Assembly (NCBI GenBank): GCA_029962745.1
Contig: CM057169.1
Location: 15,880,078-15,944,077 of the forward strand
Reading direction: 5' to 3'
DNA: 64,000 nucleotides
Source: Echinometra lucunter
Taxonomy: Eukaryota; Echinodermata; Echinoidea; Camarodonta; Echinometridae
Notes under the pieces: generated by a model
What the model saw: the letters and a program-made list of their open reading frames with translations, nothing else
Database searches by the model: none
What the model was told of the DNA's origin: nothing
Translations under genes and position numbers: made by a program
Shown here: positions 48,801 to 52,958 of the stretch, in pieces
Layout of the letters: every line of letters starts with the position of its first letter
How positions within the stretch are numbered: position 1 is the stretch's first letter

Positions 48801-49404
48801 CTAGTCTCAAAGAATTAAATTGAGGGGAAAGAAGAACATGAAAGAGCAAGAGGAAAAGTAGGAGGAGGAGGAGGACAAGAAAATGATGAAGAAGGAGGAG
48901 GAGGAGGAGGAGGAGAGGAAGAAGATGAAGAACAAGACAAATGAGAATATGAAGGAAAAGAAAAAGAAGGTGGAGAAGAGGAAGAAGAGAAAGAAGAGCA
49001 AGACAAGAAGAATATGAAGAAGATGAAGAAGAAAAGGAGGAAGAAGACGAAGAGAGAACAAAGAAGAAATGAGGAAGGAGAAGAAAATAAACAAGAATAA
49101 CAGGTAGAGTAATAGTAGGAACAAGATTATGAGAAGAAAGTGGAATATTTAAAAATGGTACTAAAAGTGGATAAAAGGCGATAAATACAAGAAAAGAAAC
49201 AATGACTAAAAGAAAAATAAAACCTCTCAAGCAATAGAACGCAAACAATAAAGATAATGAGGAAAAATCAAGATCATAAGGAGAATGACCCAATGATTTT
49301 CATTTCAGAGAAAAGAAATGGGAGAAATTCATCAAATAGTGTGCCTCACTTACCCTAACTAATGTGATTTCCTCATACTGCCACTGTGTCTCTCTGTTTG
49401 ATAT
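11306..49404 (-). CDS. dlg1: Discs-large MAGUK scaffold protein, 18 coding exons, N-terminus missing
   Basis: Encodes a membrane-associated guanylate-kinase homologue of the Discs-large/PSD-95/SAP97 family. These scaffolds cluster receptors, channels and polarity proteins at cell junctions and synapses. Eighteen exons join in one frame (2271 nt, 756 residues plus TAA). Approximate domain positions in the partial protein: PDZ1 10-97, PDZ2 105-194, PDZ3 294-380, SH3 405-476, basic HOOK 477-562, GUK 563-756. PDZ1 and PDZ2 carry GLGFSIAGG and PDZ3 carries GLGFNIVGG. All three keep the helix-B histidine (VSH, VTH, ATH) typical of class I PDZ domains. The C-terminus is IWIPAKEKL, the family's usual end. 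The GUK P-loop is degenerate (GPGKDR), as in MAGUKs that lack kinase activity. Every intron is GT-AG with matching phase. The initiator and any L27 exons are not identified. Family assignment is near certain; the paralogue name is not. Confidence 0.96.
11722..11923 (-). CDS. dlg1: DLG exon q: GUK domain, late part
   Basis: 202 nt, phase 0 in and phase 1 out. Encodes [20 protein letters not shown], then [20 protein letters not shown] and [20 protein letters not shown]. Nearly every residue matches the DLG consensus. Donor GTGGGT. Confidence 0.97.
12288..12460 (-). CDS. dlg1: DLG exon p: GUK domain, middle part
   Basis: 173 nt, phase 1 in and phase 0 out. Encodes [20 protein letters not shown], then [20 protein letters not shown] and [18 protein letters not shown]. 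These are the GMP-binding-lobe motifs ([18 protein letters not shown], FIEAGQYxxxLYGTS), used in MAGUKs for protein or phosphopeptide binding. Donor GTAATA. Confidence 0.97.
13555..13656 (-). CDS. dlg1: DLG exon o: GUK domain, first part
   Basis: 102 nt, phase 1 at both ends. Encodes [20 protein letters not shown], then [30 protein letters not shown] and FGSCVP are the opening motifs of MAGUK guanylate-kinase-like domains. The P-loop has no GxGKS/T, so nucleotide binding is not expected. Confidence 0.97.
13769..13962. repeat. (ATTC)n/(ATCC)n tetranucleotide array
   Basis: About 190 bp of ATTC units interspersed with ATCC and ACTC variants, in the intron between the 48-nt exon and the first GUK exon. 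The open frames across it (Ser/His/Phe/Ile repeats) come from the array. Confidence 0.95.
14356..14403 (-). CDS. dlg1: DLG exon n: 48-nt HOOK-GUK connector
   Basis: 48 nt, phase 1 at both ends. Completes an Arg codon, then encodes [15 protein letters not shown], the counterpart of the EEYVLSYEPVxQQE strand that completes the SH3 fold before the GUK. Donor GTAAGT, acceptor AACAG. Confidence 0.94.
14537..14900 (+). mobile_element. MITE family B, diverged copy
   Basis: Begins ATCCATTCCTGAC after TA and ends CTGTCATGAATGGGT before TA. The interior matches the other family B copies (18463, 29753, 38102, 42850, 51690) but is about 45 bp shorter. Confidence 0.7.
15520..15558 (-). CDS. dlg1: DLG exon m: 39-nt HOOK microexon
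   Basis: 39 nt, phase 1 at both ends. Encodes (P)[12 protein letters not shown], matching the [11 protein letters not shown] motif of DLG1 proteins. It is symmetric, so it could be an in-frame cassette. Donor GTAAGT, acceptor ATGCAG. It stands alone between introns of about 3.5 kb and 1.1 kb. Confidence 0.93.
15932..16341. mobile_element. MITE family B2 (410 bp, TA-flanked)
   Basis: Ends ACCCATAGCAGTACAG and CTGTACCTCTATGGGT, inverted and flanked by TA. It has about the same length as family B and shares the CAAATTGGCAAC-type internal motifs, but different terminal sequence after ACCCAT. A partial relative lies at 23537-23760. Confidence 0.7.
17006..17164. mobile_element. GGNCCCGTT-type foldback element
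   Basis: Inverted arms: GGACCCCGTTGCATAAAACT at the left and its complement (AGTTTTATGCAATGGGTCCC) at the right. The arms continue into complementary ATGGTAAC-type sequence. The element is about 159 bp with no coding capacity. Confidence 0.75.
17795..17986 (+). pseudogene. possible decayed coding fragment, unidentified
   Basis: An open frame of 63 codons without a clear start encodes a charged peptide ([20 protein letters not shown], then [19 protein letters not shown], ending KERVRKAI). After its stop a second frame (18001 onward) encodes [18 protein letters not shown], stops, and continues [18 protein letters not shown]. Composition looks protein-like but frames are broken. It could be a transposon or retrocopy relic, or chance in purine-rich DNA. 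It lies in a DLG intron on the opposite strand. Confidence 0.3.
18463..18872 (+). mobile_element. MITE family B, full copy (410 bp)
   Basis: Begins ACCCATTCGTGAAAG and ends CTGTCACGAATGGGT, with TA on both sides, as expected of Tc1/mariner-type target duplication. The interior carries CAAATTGGCAACTTTT and GTTGCCAATTTG. It sits in the intron between the 39-nt exon and exon l. Confidence 0.85.
19066..19153 (-). CDS. dlg1: DLG exon l: basic HOOK segment
   Basis: 88 nt, phase 0 in and phase 1 out. Encodes [20 protein letters not shown] and SDQETSDPE. The [12 protein letters not shown] stretch is strongly basic. In relatives the HOOK region binds calmodulin or protein 4.1 and regulates SH3-GUK packing; that role here is inferred. 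Donor GTAAGA. Confidence 0.9.
19558..19639 (-). CDS. dlg1: DLG exon k: SH3 end and start of HOOK
   Basis: 82 nt. Completes an Arg codon, then encodes [19 protein letters not shown] and TNNISEQA, ending in phase 0. [14 protein letters not shown] matches the conserved segment that leaves the SH3 core and begins the HOOK. The acceptor shows two overlapping AGs; phase selects the first. Confidence 0.93.
20307..20483 (-). CDS. dlg1: DLG exon j: SH3 domain
   Basis: 177 nt, phase 2 at both ends. Encodes [20 protein letters not shown], then [20 protein letters not shown] and the stretch ending IIPSKR. ALYDY-like, DEWWQAR and GIIPSKRR motifs are those of MAGUK SH3 domains, which pack against the GUK domain rather than binding PxxP ligands strongly. 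The donor is GTCGGT, an unusual +3 base. Confidence 0.96.
20996..21107 (-). CDS. dlg1: DLG exon i: PDZ3-SH3 connector and first SH3 strand
   Basis: 112 nt, phase 1 in and phase 2 out. Encodes [20 protein letters not shown], then [17 protein letters not shown]. EYxxFEAKIxxLREqMM and SLRTSxKRxLFVR are DLG signatures just before and within the SH3 domain. Donor GTAGGT. Confidence 0.95.
22430..22698. mobile_element. foldback MITE with about 100-bp arms, copy 1
   Basis: The left arm begins CACTATGAACATGACGGACA and the right arm is its near-perfect reverse complement, ending GTTCACAGTG. Arms are about 100 bp with a loop of about 65 bp, so the whole 269-bp unit can form a long hairpin. A second copy with the same arms and loop lies at 51372-51639. 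Confidence 0.9.
23537..23760. mobile_element. MITE family B2, truncated relative
   Basis: Starts ATCCAAGGTAGTACAGAG after TA, then shares CCTCAAATTGGCAACAA, CTCATGTATAATGTCTAAT and CAGCATTCTGG-type segments with 15932-16341. The right terminus is not found. Confidence 0.5.
23923..24058. repeat. inverted repeat with three TGACGTCA palindromes
   Basis: TGACGTCAAAGTGGGTACC at 23923 is inverted at 24029-24047. A further direct TGACGTCAAAGTGG lies at 24051. The core is CpG-rich (TTGCGCGCATTTT, AATTGCGCGAC). TGACGTCA is the full CRE/ATF site, but here it forms part of a repeat arm. Confidence 0.7.
24660..24775. repeat. small palindromic element ending in poly-T
   Basis: GCCCTTGTAA at the left and TTACAAGGG at the right bracket stacked palindromes (GGTACCAATGGTACC-like, TTACCATGGTTTACCATGG) and a T tract of about 22. 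Confidence 0.4.
25651..25732. repeat. (CT)n microsatellite
   Basis: About 80 bp of nearly pure CT on the + strand. The Ser-Leu and Glu-Arg open frames here come from the repeat. Confidence 0.95.
27511..27739. mobile_element. MITE with GGCCCTGTC ends, nested in an older repeat
   Basis: AAGGCCCTGTCTATACCGTT at the left and the inverted AACGGTAGTATGGGACAGGG plus CCTT at the right. The arms continue into GATnCCGTCTG. It interrupts flanking DNA carrying 'AAACCTGCTTTA' and repeated 'AAAGACCAC' motifs (27740-27890), suggesting insertion into an older repeat. Confidence 0.75.
28062..28195. mobile_element. GTTTCATGAAAC-type foldback element
   Basis: GGGCTGCGTTTCATGTAACCGT at the left and TTTCATGAAACGGCCCCC at the right. 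Inner inverted repeats GGACATCCCATTGAAACGTG and CACGTTTCAGTGGGATGTCC form a second stem. Confidence 0.7.
29753..30161 (+). mobile_element. MITE family B, full copy (409 bp)
   Basis: ACCCATTCATGGTAGAGGTC at the left, CTGTCACGAATGGGT at the right, TA on both sides. A minus-strand open frame of 90 codons (29759-30031) is also open in the copy at 42850-43258. Confidence 0.85.
30324..30713 (+). mobile_element. dispersed family C copy 1
   Basis: Starts TTAAAGATAAACGGGAG, ends near CTTCTCTTTAAA. Shares with 44442-44831 and 57671-58147 the segments 'AAATGGGACTACACACA', 'ATTTCAAATATGATGGCATT', 'AGGGGACATT' and 'CTCACAAATTATCTCTCATC'. Short inverted ends (TTAAAGA...TCTTTAA) suggest a MITE. Confidence 0.65.
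31449..31593. mobile_element. short hAT-like MITE (145 bp)
   Basis: CAGTGGTGGATTCAGGCAGG at the left and GCGCCCCCTGTTTCCAAATC followed by CTGGATTTGCAGCTG at the right are imperfect inverted ends. A clean target duplication was not seen. Confidence 0.5.
31990..32065 (+). repeat. tRNA-derived SINE head
   Basis: GCGTGATGGCTTAGGTAGAA resembles a pol III A box and GAGTTTGGAATC a B box at tRNA-like spacing. It is followed by ATGCAAACACCCTTTAGCAA, a tail typical of tRNA-derived SINEs. Recognised by pattern only. Confidence 0.5.
32504..32642. mobile_element. GTTTCATGAA-type foldback (139 bp)
   Basis: GGGGAGCGTTTCATGAAGAG at the left and CTCTTCATGAAACGCTCCCC at the right are a perfect inverted pair. 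The core contains TTTGCTTTCAGCCAATCAGA and GGATTTTCAGTAGCTTATAA, also present in 39433-39577 and 47349-47499. Confidence 0.85.
32646..32806. mobile_element. second GTTTCATGAA-type foldback
   Basis: GGGGGGCATTTCATCAACAT at the left and TCATGAAACGCTCCCC at the right. Inside, repeated GTCnGAnAAAACA and a GATTGGCTGAGAAGC core. It abuts the previous element almost directly. Confidence 0.7.
32980..33082 (-). CDS. dlg1: DLG exon h: end of PDZ3
   Basis: 103 nt. Encodes [20 protein letters not shown] and [14 protein letters not shown], ending in phase 1. The His in ATHEDAA is the class I specificity residue. QYKPE followed by EY in the next exon matches the PDZ3-SH3 junction of DLG proteins. The next intron (21108-32979) is about 11.9 kb, the largest in the gene. 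Confidence 0.96.
33160..34125. repeat. (ATC)n-based minisatellite inside the PDZ3-splitting intron
   Basis: Higher-order units begin 'ATGATCAGCAGGATTACCAC' at about 33390, 33531, 33630 and 33774, each followed by ACCACCACCAATACCATCC, (CTC)n, GACCACCAACATCATGACA and a variable (ATC)n run. Partial units lie at both edges. The array fills nearly all of the 1092-bp intron 33083-34174. The 278-residue and 196-residue open frames across it are artefacts of trinucleotide repetition. Confidence 0.95.
34175..34331 (-). CDS. dlg1: DLG exon g: PDZ3 core
   Basis: 157 nt, phase 2 in and phase 0 out. Encodes [20 protein letters not shown], then [20 protein letters not shown] and [12 protein letters not shown]. 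This is the highly conserved PDZ3 of DLG/PSD-95. Donor GTAAGA, directly followed in the transcript by an intron made largely of a (GAT)n-rich minisatellite. Confidence 0.97.
34457..35147. mobile_element. large inverted repeat with 220-bp arms
   Basis: The left arm (34457-34677, with CACAAAAAGTAACTGACCA and ATATGCAAATACCCCCAAAA) is repeated inverted at 34918-35147. Inside the loop a smaller inverted pair, AAGTGTCAGCG and CGCTGACACTT (34688-34752), forms its own stem and may be a nested element. Confidence 0.75.
36549..36741 (-). CDS. dlg1: DLG exon f: PDZ2-PDZ3 linker
   Basis: 193 nt, phase 1 in and phase 2 out. Encodes a low-complexity linker rich in Pro, Gln, Ala and Asn ([20 protein letters not shown] and onward), ending [10 protein letters not shown] just before the REPR motif that opens PDZ3. 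It has little expected conservation. The assignment rests on exact phase, good splice sites and position between PDZ2 and PDZ3. Confidence 0.88.
36820..36960 (+). repeat. tRNA-related SINE-like tail
   Basis: GGGTTTGATCCTTGCTGGG resembles a B box and its context, followed by CATGGGCAAG, CCACTCGACCAAGGTGTAAA and TGAGGACCCAGCA, a layout seen in marine invertebrate SINEs. No A box is evident. Confidence 0.35.
38102..38387 (+). mobile_element. MITE family B, 5'-truncated copy
   Basis: Joins the family at GGTTGCATCAATATTCGTTG and runs to CTGTCACGAATGGGT, followed by TA. The first ~125 bp are missing. Confidence 0.75.
38690..38888 (-). CDS. dlg1: DLG exon e: end of PDZ2 and start of linker
   Basis: 199 nt, entered in phase 0 and left in phase 1. 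Encodes [20 protein letters not shown] with the class I histidine, the last PDZ2 strand (NRVLLTVIK), and an acidic, proline-containing linker ([18 protein letters not shown]). The donor is GTGACA, a weaker match than the others. Confidence 0.93.
39433..39577. mobile_element. GTTTCATAAAAC-type foldback (145 bp)
   Basis: GGACCCCGTTTCATAAAACT at the left and AGTTTTGTGAAACGGGGCCC at the right. The core ATTTGCTCTCAGCCAACCAG, GATGCAAGGATTTCAGTAGC is shared with 47349-47499 and 32504-32642. It lies about 30 bp from the PDZ2 exon at 39611. Confidence 0.85.
39611..39820 (-). CDS. dlg1: DLG exon d: PDZ1-PDZ2 linker and PDZ2 core
   Basis: 210 nt, phase 0 at both ends. A short basic linker ([14 protein letters not shown]) leads into [19 protein letters not shown], then [20 protein letters not shown] and [16 protein letters not shown]. 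This is the typical PDZ2 of DLG proteins. Donor GTGAGT. Confidence 0.96.
40596..40698 (-). CDS. dlg1: DLG exon c: end of PDZ1
   Basis: 103 nt. Completes a lysine codon with exon b, then encodes [20 protein letters not shown] and [14 protein letters not shown]. The His in VSHQQAV is the helix-B histidine that selects Ser/Thr at ligand position -2 in class I PDZ domains. Ends in phase 0 at a GTGAGT donor. Confidence 0.95.
41520..41820 (-). repeat. possible LINE- or retrocopy-like 3' tail
   Basis: A T13 run followed by TAATAATGGCCTTTATTTG (AAATAAAGGCC on the minus strand next to poly-A) and A-rich sequence suggests a polyadenylated retro-insertion on the minus strand. No reverse transcriptase or recognisable gene is seen. 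Confidence 0.25.
42045..42145 (-). repeat. inverted copy of the 5.9-7.2 kb dispersed repeat
   Basis: On the minus strand it reads TGTATTCAAATTTATGCACA, TTTCTCTCCAGAACC, then ATTCAGTTCACCTGTTATGT, matching the cluster at 5855-7165. Confidence 0.6.
42205..42329 (-). CDS. dlg1: DLG exon b: PDZ1 core
   Basis: 125 nt, entered in phase 0 and left in phase 2. Encodes [20 protein letters not shown] and then the strand and loop ending [11 protein letters not shown]. It holds the carboxylate-binding GLGF loop of PDZ1 and the [11 protein letters not shown] stretch diagnostic of DLG proteins. Donor GTAAGT, acceptor CTCAG. Confidence 0.96.
42850..43258 (-). mobile_element. MITE family B, full copy in reverse orientation
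   Basis: ACCCATTCGTGACAGGAATT at the left and CCTGTCACGAATGGGT at the right, flanked by TA. The interior is the reverse complement of 29753-30161. Confidence 0.88.
43570..43800 (+). mobile_element. dispersed family C, degraded copy
   Basis: Contains GTGAATGGGACTACACACAC, ATTTTGAATATGGGAATAA and AAGAGCAATCCCTCAAAGGG, aligned with the middle of the family C copies. Ends not found. Confidence 0.45.
44442..44831 (+). mobile_element. dispersed family C copy 2
   Basis: Starts TTAAAGATAAACTGGAGTTC, ends near GCTTCTATTTAA. Middle and end match 30324-30713 (AATATGAGGGCATTTGAAGA, AGGGGACATTTTTACTATGA). Confidence 0.65.
45620..46135. repeat. minisatellite, about four units of ~130 bp
   Basis: Each unit carries AGGTTATCATG, an A tract, ATACATGAATACATCCATGC, GGAAAGAGAGA, GATAGGATGAAAGAGATG and GGAGGG. 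The 286-codon minus-strand open frame (45626-46486) largely reads this array as hydrophobic repeats and is not credible as a gene. Confidence 0.9.
46631..46951. mobile_element. short DNA transposon-like element with repeated TTCCATGACTTTCC
   Basis: CAGGGTTCATA at the left and TATGAATCCTG at the right are inverted. The interior repeats 'TTTCCATGACTTTCCAGG' and 'TTCCCTGACTTTC' several times near both ends. Flanks AGTGCCAC and GGTGCTAC match at 6 of 8 bases, weakly suggesting an 8-bp duplication. Confidence 0.55.
47349..47499. mobile_element. GTTTCATAAAAC-type foldback (151 bp)
   Basis: GGGCCCCTTGTTTCATAAAA and the inverted TTTTATGAAACGGGACCC. A second inner stem, ACTTGTTATCAATAACAA, pairs with TTGTTATTGATAACAAGT. 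The core GCTCTCAGCCAATCAGATGC, AAGGATTTCAGTAGCTTAT matches 39433-39577. Confidence 0.88.
48836..49095. repeat. purine tract (GAGGA/GAAGAA), pyrimidine-rich in the DLG transcript
   Basis: About 260 bp that are almost all A and G on the + strand. On the DLG strand it is a CU-rich stretch starting about 260 nt after the 51-nt exon. Confidence 0.9.
49354..49404 (-). CDS. dlg1: DLG exon a: start of PDZ1 (51 nt)
   Basis: Seventeen codons, [17 protein letters not shown], phase 0 at both ends. YEEITL is the first strand of DLG PDZ1. It is the most upstream exon I could identify. The acceptor is CTCACAG and the donor GTAAGT. A GA tract on the + strand (CU in the transcript) lies directly upstream of the acceptor, and a long purine tract lies downstream at 48836-49095. 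Because it is symmetric, the exon could be skipped without a frameshift. Confidence 0.9.
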
Positions 49405-49408
49405 CTGT

Positions 49409-49460
<52 letters not shown>

Positions 49461-49532
49461 TAAAGAAAAAGAGAGGTGGAGAGAGAGGCAGAGAGAGGCA
49501 CAGGGAGAGAGAGAGAGAGAGAGAAATTTGAG
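49409..49532. repeat. (GA)n microsatellite before the 51-nt DLG exon
   Basis: GA repeats on the + strand, thus (CU)n in the DLG transcript. It starts only a few bases upstream of the exon acceptor (49405-49407), so it serves as its polypyrimidine tract. Confidence 0.92.
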
Positions 49533-49604
49533 AAGAGTAGAGACAGAGAAAAGGAGGGAAAATAGAAGACAAGTGAGAACAATATATTTATACTGATAAC
49601 ATCT

Positions 49605-50214
49605 TCGCCTTCCCCGAAAAAAGCCACTAACGCGCACGTACGCGAAATGTACGTTTTCGAGAAAAACGTGATTGAAGTTTTGACCTTATTTTGAGCTTTT
49701 AGCAGCTAGTGTATTATTTTTCCGTCCTAACTCTCAAATTTTCTAACAGAGCAAGATGTTTTCTTCAAGGATATTTTGTGCTTTTATTTAAAACATCTAA
49801 AGGTTTTCTAATCATTAGCATTTAATCCTTAACGGCTTTCTTCCCGGAACAAATATGCGCGAGTACGTAAATCCAGTTCCCGGAAAAAGGCCCCTAATGC
49901 GAATCGGTCTATGCGCGTAAGCACGTTGAGCGAAGAATAGTGTCTTTCTTCCGGGAACAAAAAATGCGCAATAGTTCCCAGAAAAGGGACGCTATTGCAA
50001 ATGGGTCTATGCGCGTAAGCACGTTGAGAGAGGAGCAATTCACGTGCTCGCATAATTTTGTTTTTTGGCTTATTACGTCATAATGACGTCAAATTGAGGT
50101 TCGAGAATGGTACGAGAAGAAAGCTTATGATATGCTTTTTCCATTTCTGCAATGAAAAAAAAATGGCGGGAAAATTGAGAAAAGGTCGATAACGGCCTTT
50201 TTCCTGGAAGGCGA
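49605..50214. mobile_element. CpG-rich inverted-repeat element with TTCCNGGAA subterminal repeats (610 bp)
   Basis: TCGCCTTCCCCGAAAAAAGCC at 49605 is inverted at the right end (GGCCTTTTTCCTGGAAGGCGA, ending 50214). Inside is an imperfect tandem repeat of about 100 bp (49840-49945 and 49946-50037), each unit with TTCCNGGAA palindromes (49841, 49877, 49949, 49975) and TCTATGCGCGTAAGCACGTT. CpG is dense compared with its surroundings. Confidence 0.65.
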
Positions 50215-51371
50215 CGACATATAAGACGCAGTGCAACTGGCTGGAAAATGCAGATAATCATAAAACATTATTCAAGCTTACAAAATTTAATCATTAGTAT
50301 ATGTATATGCGACCACGAGGCTATTATTACCTTATAAAAACTAAAACAATTTTGCTTAAATGCGGATTTTCTTTTTCAAATTAACTCCAACTTGGTGATG
50401 ATGCAATAACAATGACAACAGTTGTTAGTTTGATAAACCTAATAAATTCAGTGCTTCCACATCTACTCCTGATGACACAGGCAGCCTTAGGGAGGGGTGG
50501 AGGGACCAATTTGCCCATACTATCCCCTAAAAAAAAATTGGTATACCATAAGTAAACAACATAAAAAGCATCACCTTAACTGTGCATTTCCCCTGACCTA
50601 TCAATGCCATCAGCTTTAATTAGTCAATAATCCACCCCTAAATCATAATTTCTAAATTTGATTTAGATAAATGCTTGAAGACTCACAAAAATTCAAATAC
50701 ACGTAATGTACTACCGACATGTATTAAAAGCACACAGGCAATACATTTGCAAGTGTAATGTAATCAAATGTTCTCACAATGTTCCTACATACTTAAGACC
50801 TGAAACAAACAAGAGTAGCTGAAATGATTGCTTGTCAAAGTAAGTGTCAGTGAAGTGCAAAAAAAAAACTGAAATGAACCATGATAAACAGGAAAATCTG
50901 ATTAATCACAAATTGCACAGAAGTATATCGAACGCGACTGCAGATCTGGAATGAAATGTATTTGCACCTGGTTTGTGTGTATTCTGGCCTCTGAAAAACA
51001 GCGCAACTTTTGTATGTTTCTTGATATATGCATAATGCTATCCCAGTGATCTTTAGAAATAGTGCCTGTTGCATGCAGAATTTCTTGCTCTGGAGGTAAA
51101 AATGGTTTTAAAGGTTATGCAGTCTTGGGCAGGGTGTTGAATTTGGTGAAAACGTGTCTTTTTTTCTACATCAATCTATACATTTAGATAAAGAGACCGC
51201 TAAACTTTGGTAAGGGTAAAAAAAGGGTATTTGTGAACTTTTTCATTCATTTTACTTCCATTCGTTATTCTTTATAATATAGACTTATTTATAATATACT
51301 TATTCCCATTTACAACATACATAGGTAACTCTTCCTTTGGTTTCTAGAAAGTGTTCTTCTTTAATACAATA

Positions 51372-51639
51372 CACTATGAACATGACGGACAAAGAAAGTG
51401 GACAAAATAAACAACCTCTCATTCTACCCTTCACATTGGTTCTGGTAGTCAAAAGAGCATCCATTCACAGCTATTATGTTTAATTAGTACTTCCAGGTGA
51501 ATATGCATGTGACACCTGTTCCACATATTTTAGATAATAACCGTGAAGGGACGTTCTTCTGACTACCAGAACCACGGTGAAGGGTAGAATGAGGGGTTGT
51601 TTATTTTGTCCGCTTTCTTTGTCCGTCATGTTCATAGTG
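51372..51639. mobile_element. foldback MITE with about 100-bp arms, copy 2
   Basis: Same arms (CACTATGAACATGACGGACA...) and loop (GGTGAATATGCATGTGACAC) as 22430-22698, with scattered differences in both arms. Confidence 0.9.
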
Positions 51640-51689
51640 ATAGAATGATTAGCACACAAAACTATCTTTAACTGTATTGGTAATATTTA

Positions 51690-51819
51690 ACCCATTCATG
51701 ACAGTGGGTCCACATTTTGTGGTTTGGTCTAATAACTTTTGATGCAGAGCCCTAAAAATCATACCAAATACATGAGCAGAAAGAGCAACAAATTCTACAC
51801 AAACTGTGCCCGTTTTCGT
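51690..51819 (+). mobile_element. MITE family B, copy cut by assembly gap
   Basis: ACCCATTCATGACAGTGGGT after TA, then GAGCCCTAAAAATCATACCA and TTCTACACAAACTGTGCCCG. It runs into the N block, and its other end is not seen after the gap. Confidence 0.85.
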
Positions 51820-52319
51820 NNNNNNNNNNNNNNNNNNNNNNNNNNNNNNNNNNNNNNNNNNNNNNNNNNNNNNNNNNNNNNNNNNNNNNNNNNNNNNNNN
51901 NNNNNNNNNNNNNNNNNNNNNNNNNNNNNNNNNNNNNNNNNNNNNNNNNNNNNNNNNNNNNNNNNNNNNNNNNNNNNNNNNNNNNNNNNNNNNNNNNNNN
52001 NNNNNNNNNNNNNNNNNNNNNNNNNNNNNNNNNNNNNNNNNNNNNNNNNNNNNNNNNNNNNNNNNNNNNNNNNNNNNNNNNNNNNNNNNNNNNNNNNNNN
52101 NNNNNNNNNNNNNNNNNNNNNNNNNNNNNNNNNNNNNNNNNNNNNNNNNNNNNNNNNNNNNNNNNNNNNNNNNNNNNNNNNNNNNNNNNNNNNNNNNNNN
52201 NNNNNNNNNNNNNNNNNNNNNNNNNNNNNNNNNNNNNNNNNNNNNNNNNNNNNNNNNNNNNNNNNNNNNNNNNNNNNNNNNNNNNNNNNNNNNNNNNNNN
52301 NNNNNNNNNNNNNNNNNNN
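51820..52319. other. assembly gap of exactly 500 N
   Basis: A run of 500 Ns. The round length suggests a placeholder for an unknown distance. The sequence differs in character on each side (inside a MITE on the left, CT repeat on the right), so adjacency and even order beyond it are not assured. Confidence 0.99.
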
Positions 52320-52323
52320 AAAC

Positions 52324-52395
52324 TCACTCTCTCTCTCTTTCTCTCTCTGCCCACCCCATTCTCCCTTCCCCTCTCTCTCTCCCTCTCTCATTCTC
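52324..52395. repeat. (CT)n repeat at the gap edge
   Basis: CTCTCTCT-type sequence directly after the N block, a likely cause of the assembly break. Confidence 0.9.
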
Positions 52396-52439
52396 TTTCT
52401 CTCCATTCCCCATCTCTTTTCCTGTTTCTCTGTCCATCT

Positions 52440-52860
52440 TTCCTGTGCTCTTCTCCACTTGCCTCCTCCATGGAGTGAACGCCATCATCCGGCCGTTGAG
52501 GGCCGCTACAAAGGGAGAGTCATCGTCGTAGCAGTACTAGTTTGTGCAGCTGTAGCACAGCGCACGCTCACTTAACGAGGTTGGAATACCATTATTACTC
52601 ACGGCACCGCACACCGAGGAGCCACACCAAATCAACTCAACTATAGGCAAGGGGGGAGATTCACAGATAGACCCATACACTTGTTGGAATATCTCACCGT
52701 CAGACTGTCGGAGCTGCGTGAAGTGATACCGCTTGGGTGTGTTGGGGGTGATGGGGGGTTACGTGAACAGCAACCGGTTGCCGGGATGCATGTATTTGTA
52801 AACGTCTCCTCGGCACTCCTGTGTCCCAGGCGCAAGGTATGGTGCTCTTTCTACGTCTTT
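52440..52860. promoter_or_regulatory. GC-richer unassigned block, possible promoter or first exon
   Basis: Clearly richer in G, C and CpG than the surrounding DNA. It holds splice-like signals on both strands, such as a donor-like CGCAAGGTATGG at 52831-52842 (+) and an acceptor-like TCTCCCTTTGTAG (-). I could not connect any frame to DLG or another family. It could be a DLG first-exon region or a neighbour's promoter. Confidence 0.25.
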
Positions 52861-52958
52861 CAATCGTATTTGTTGCTTTTGTGTTCCATTTAATGTGTTG
52901 GCGCTTTGAAGTTTGCTTTTATCTACAGTGTAAGTCCGTTGACACCCATCCGTTGTAG

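Noticed and set aside
48697..49293. 198-codon minus open frame
   Set aside because: Leu/Ser/Phe-rich translation of the purine tract's complement, no motif, and within a DLG intron.
51739..52575. long open frames across the N block
   Set aside because: They exist only because N codons are not stops.
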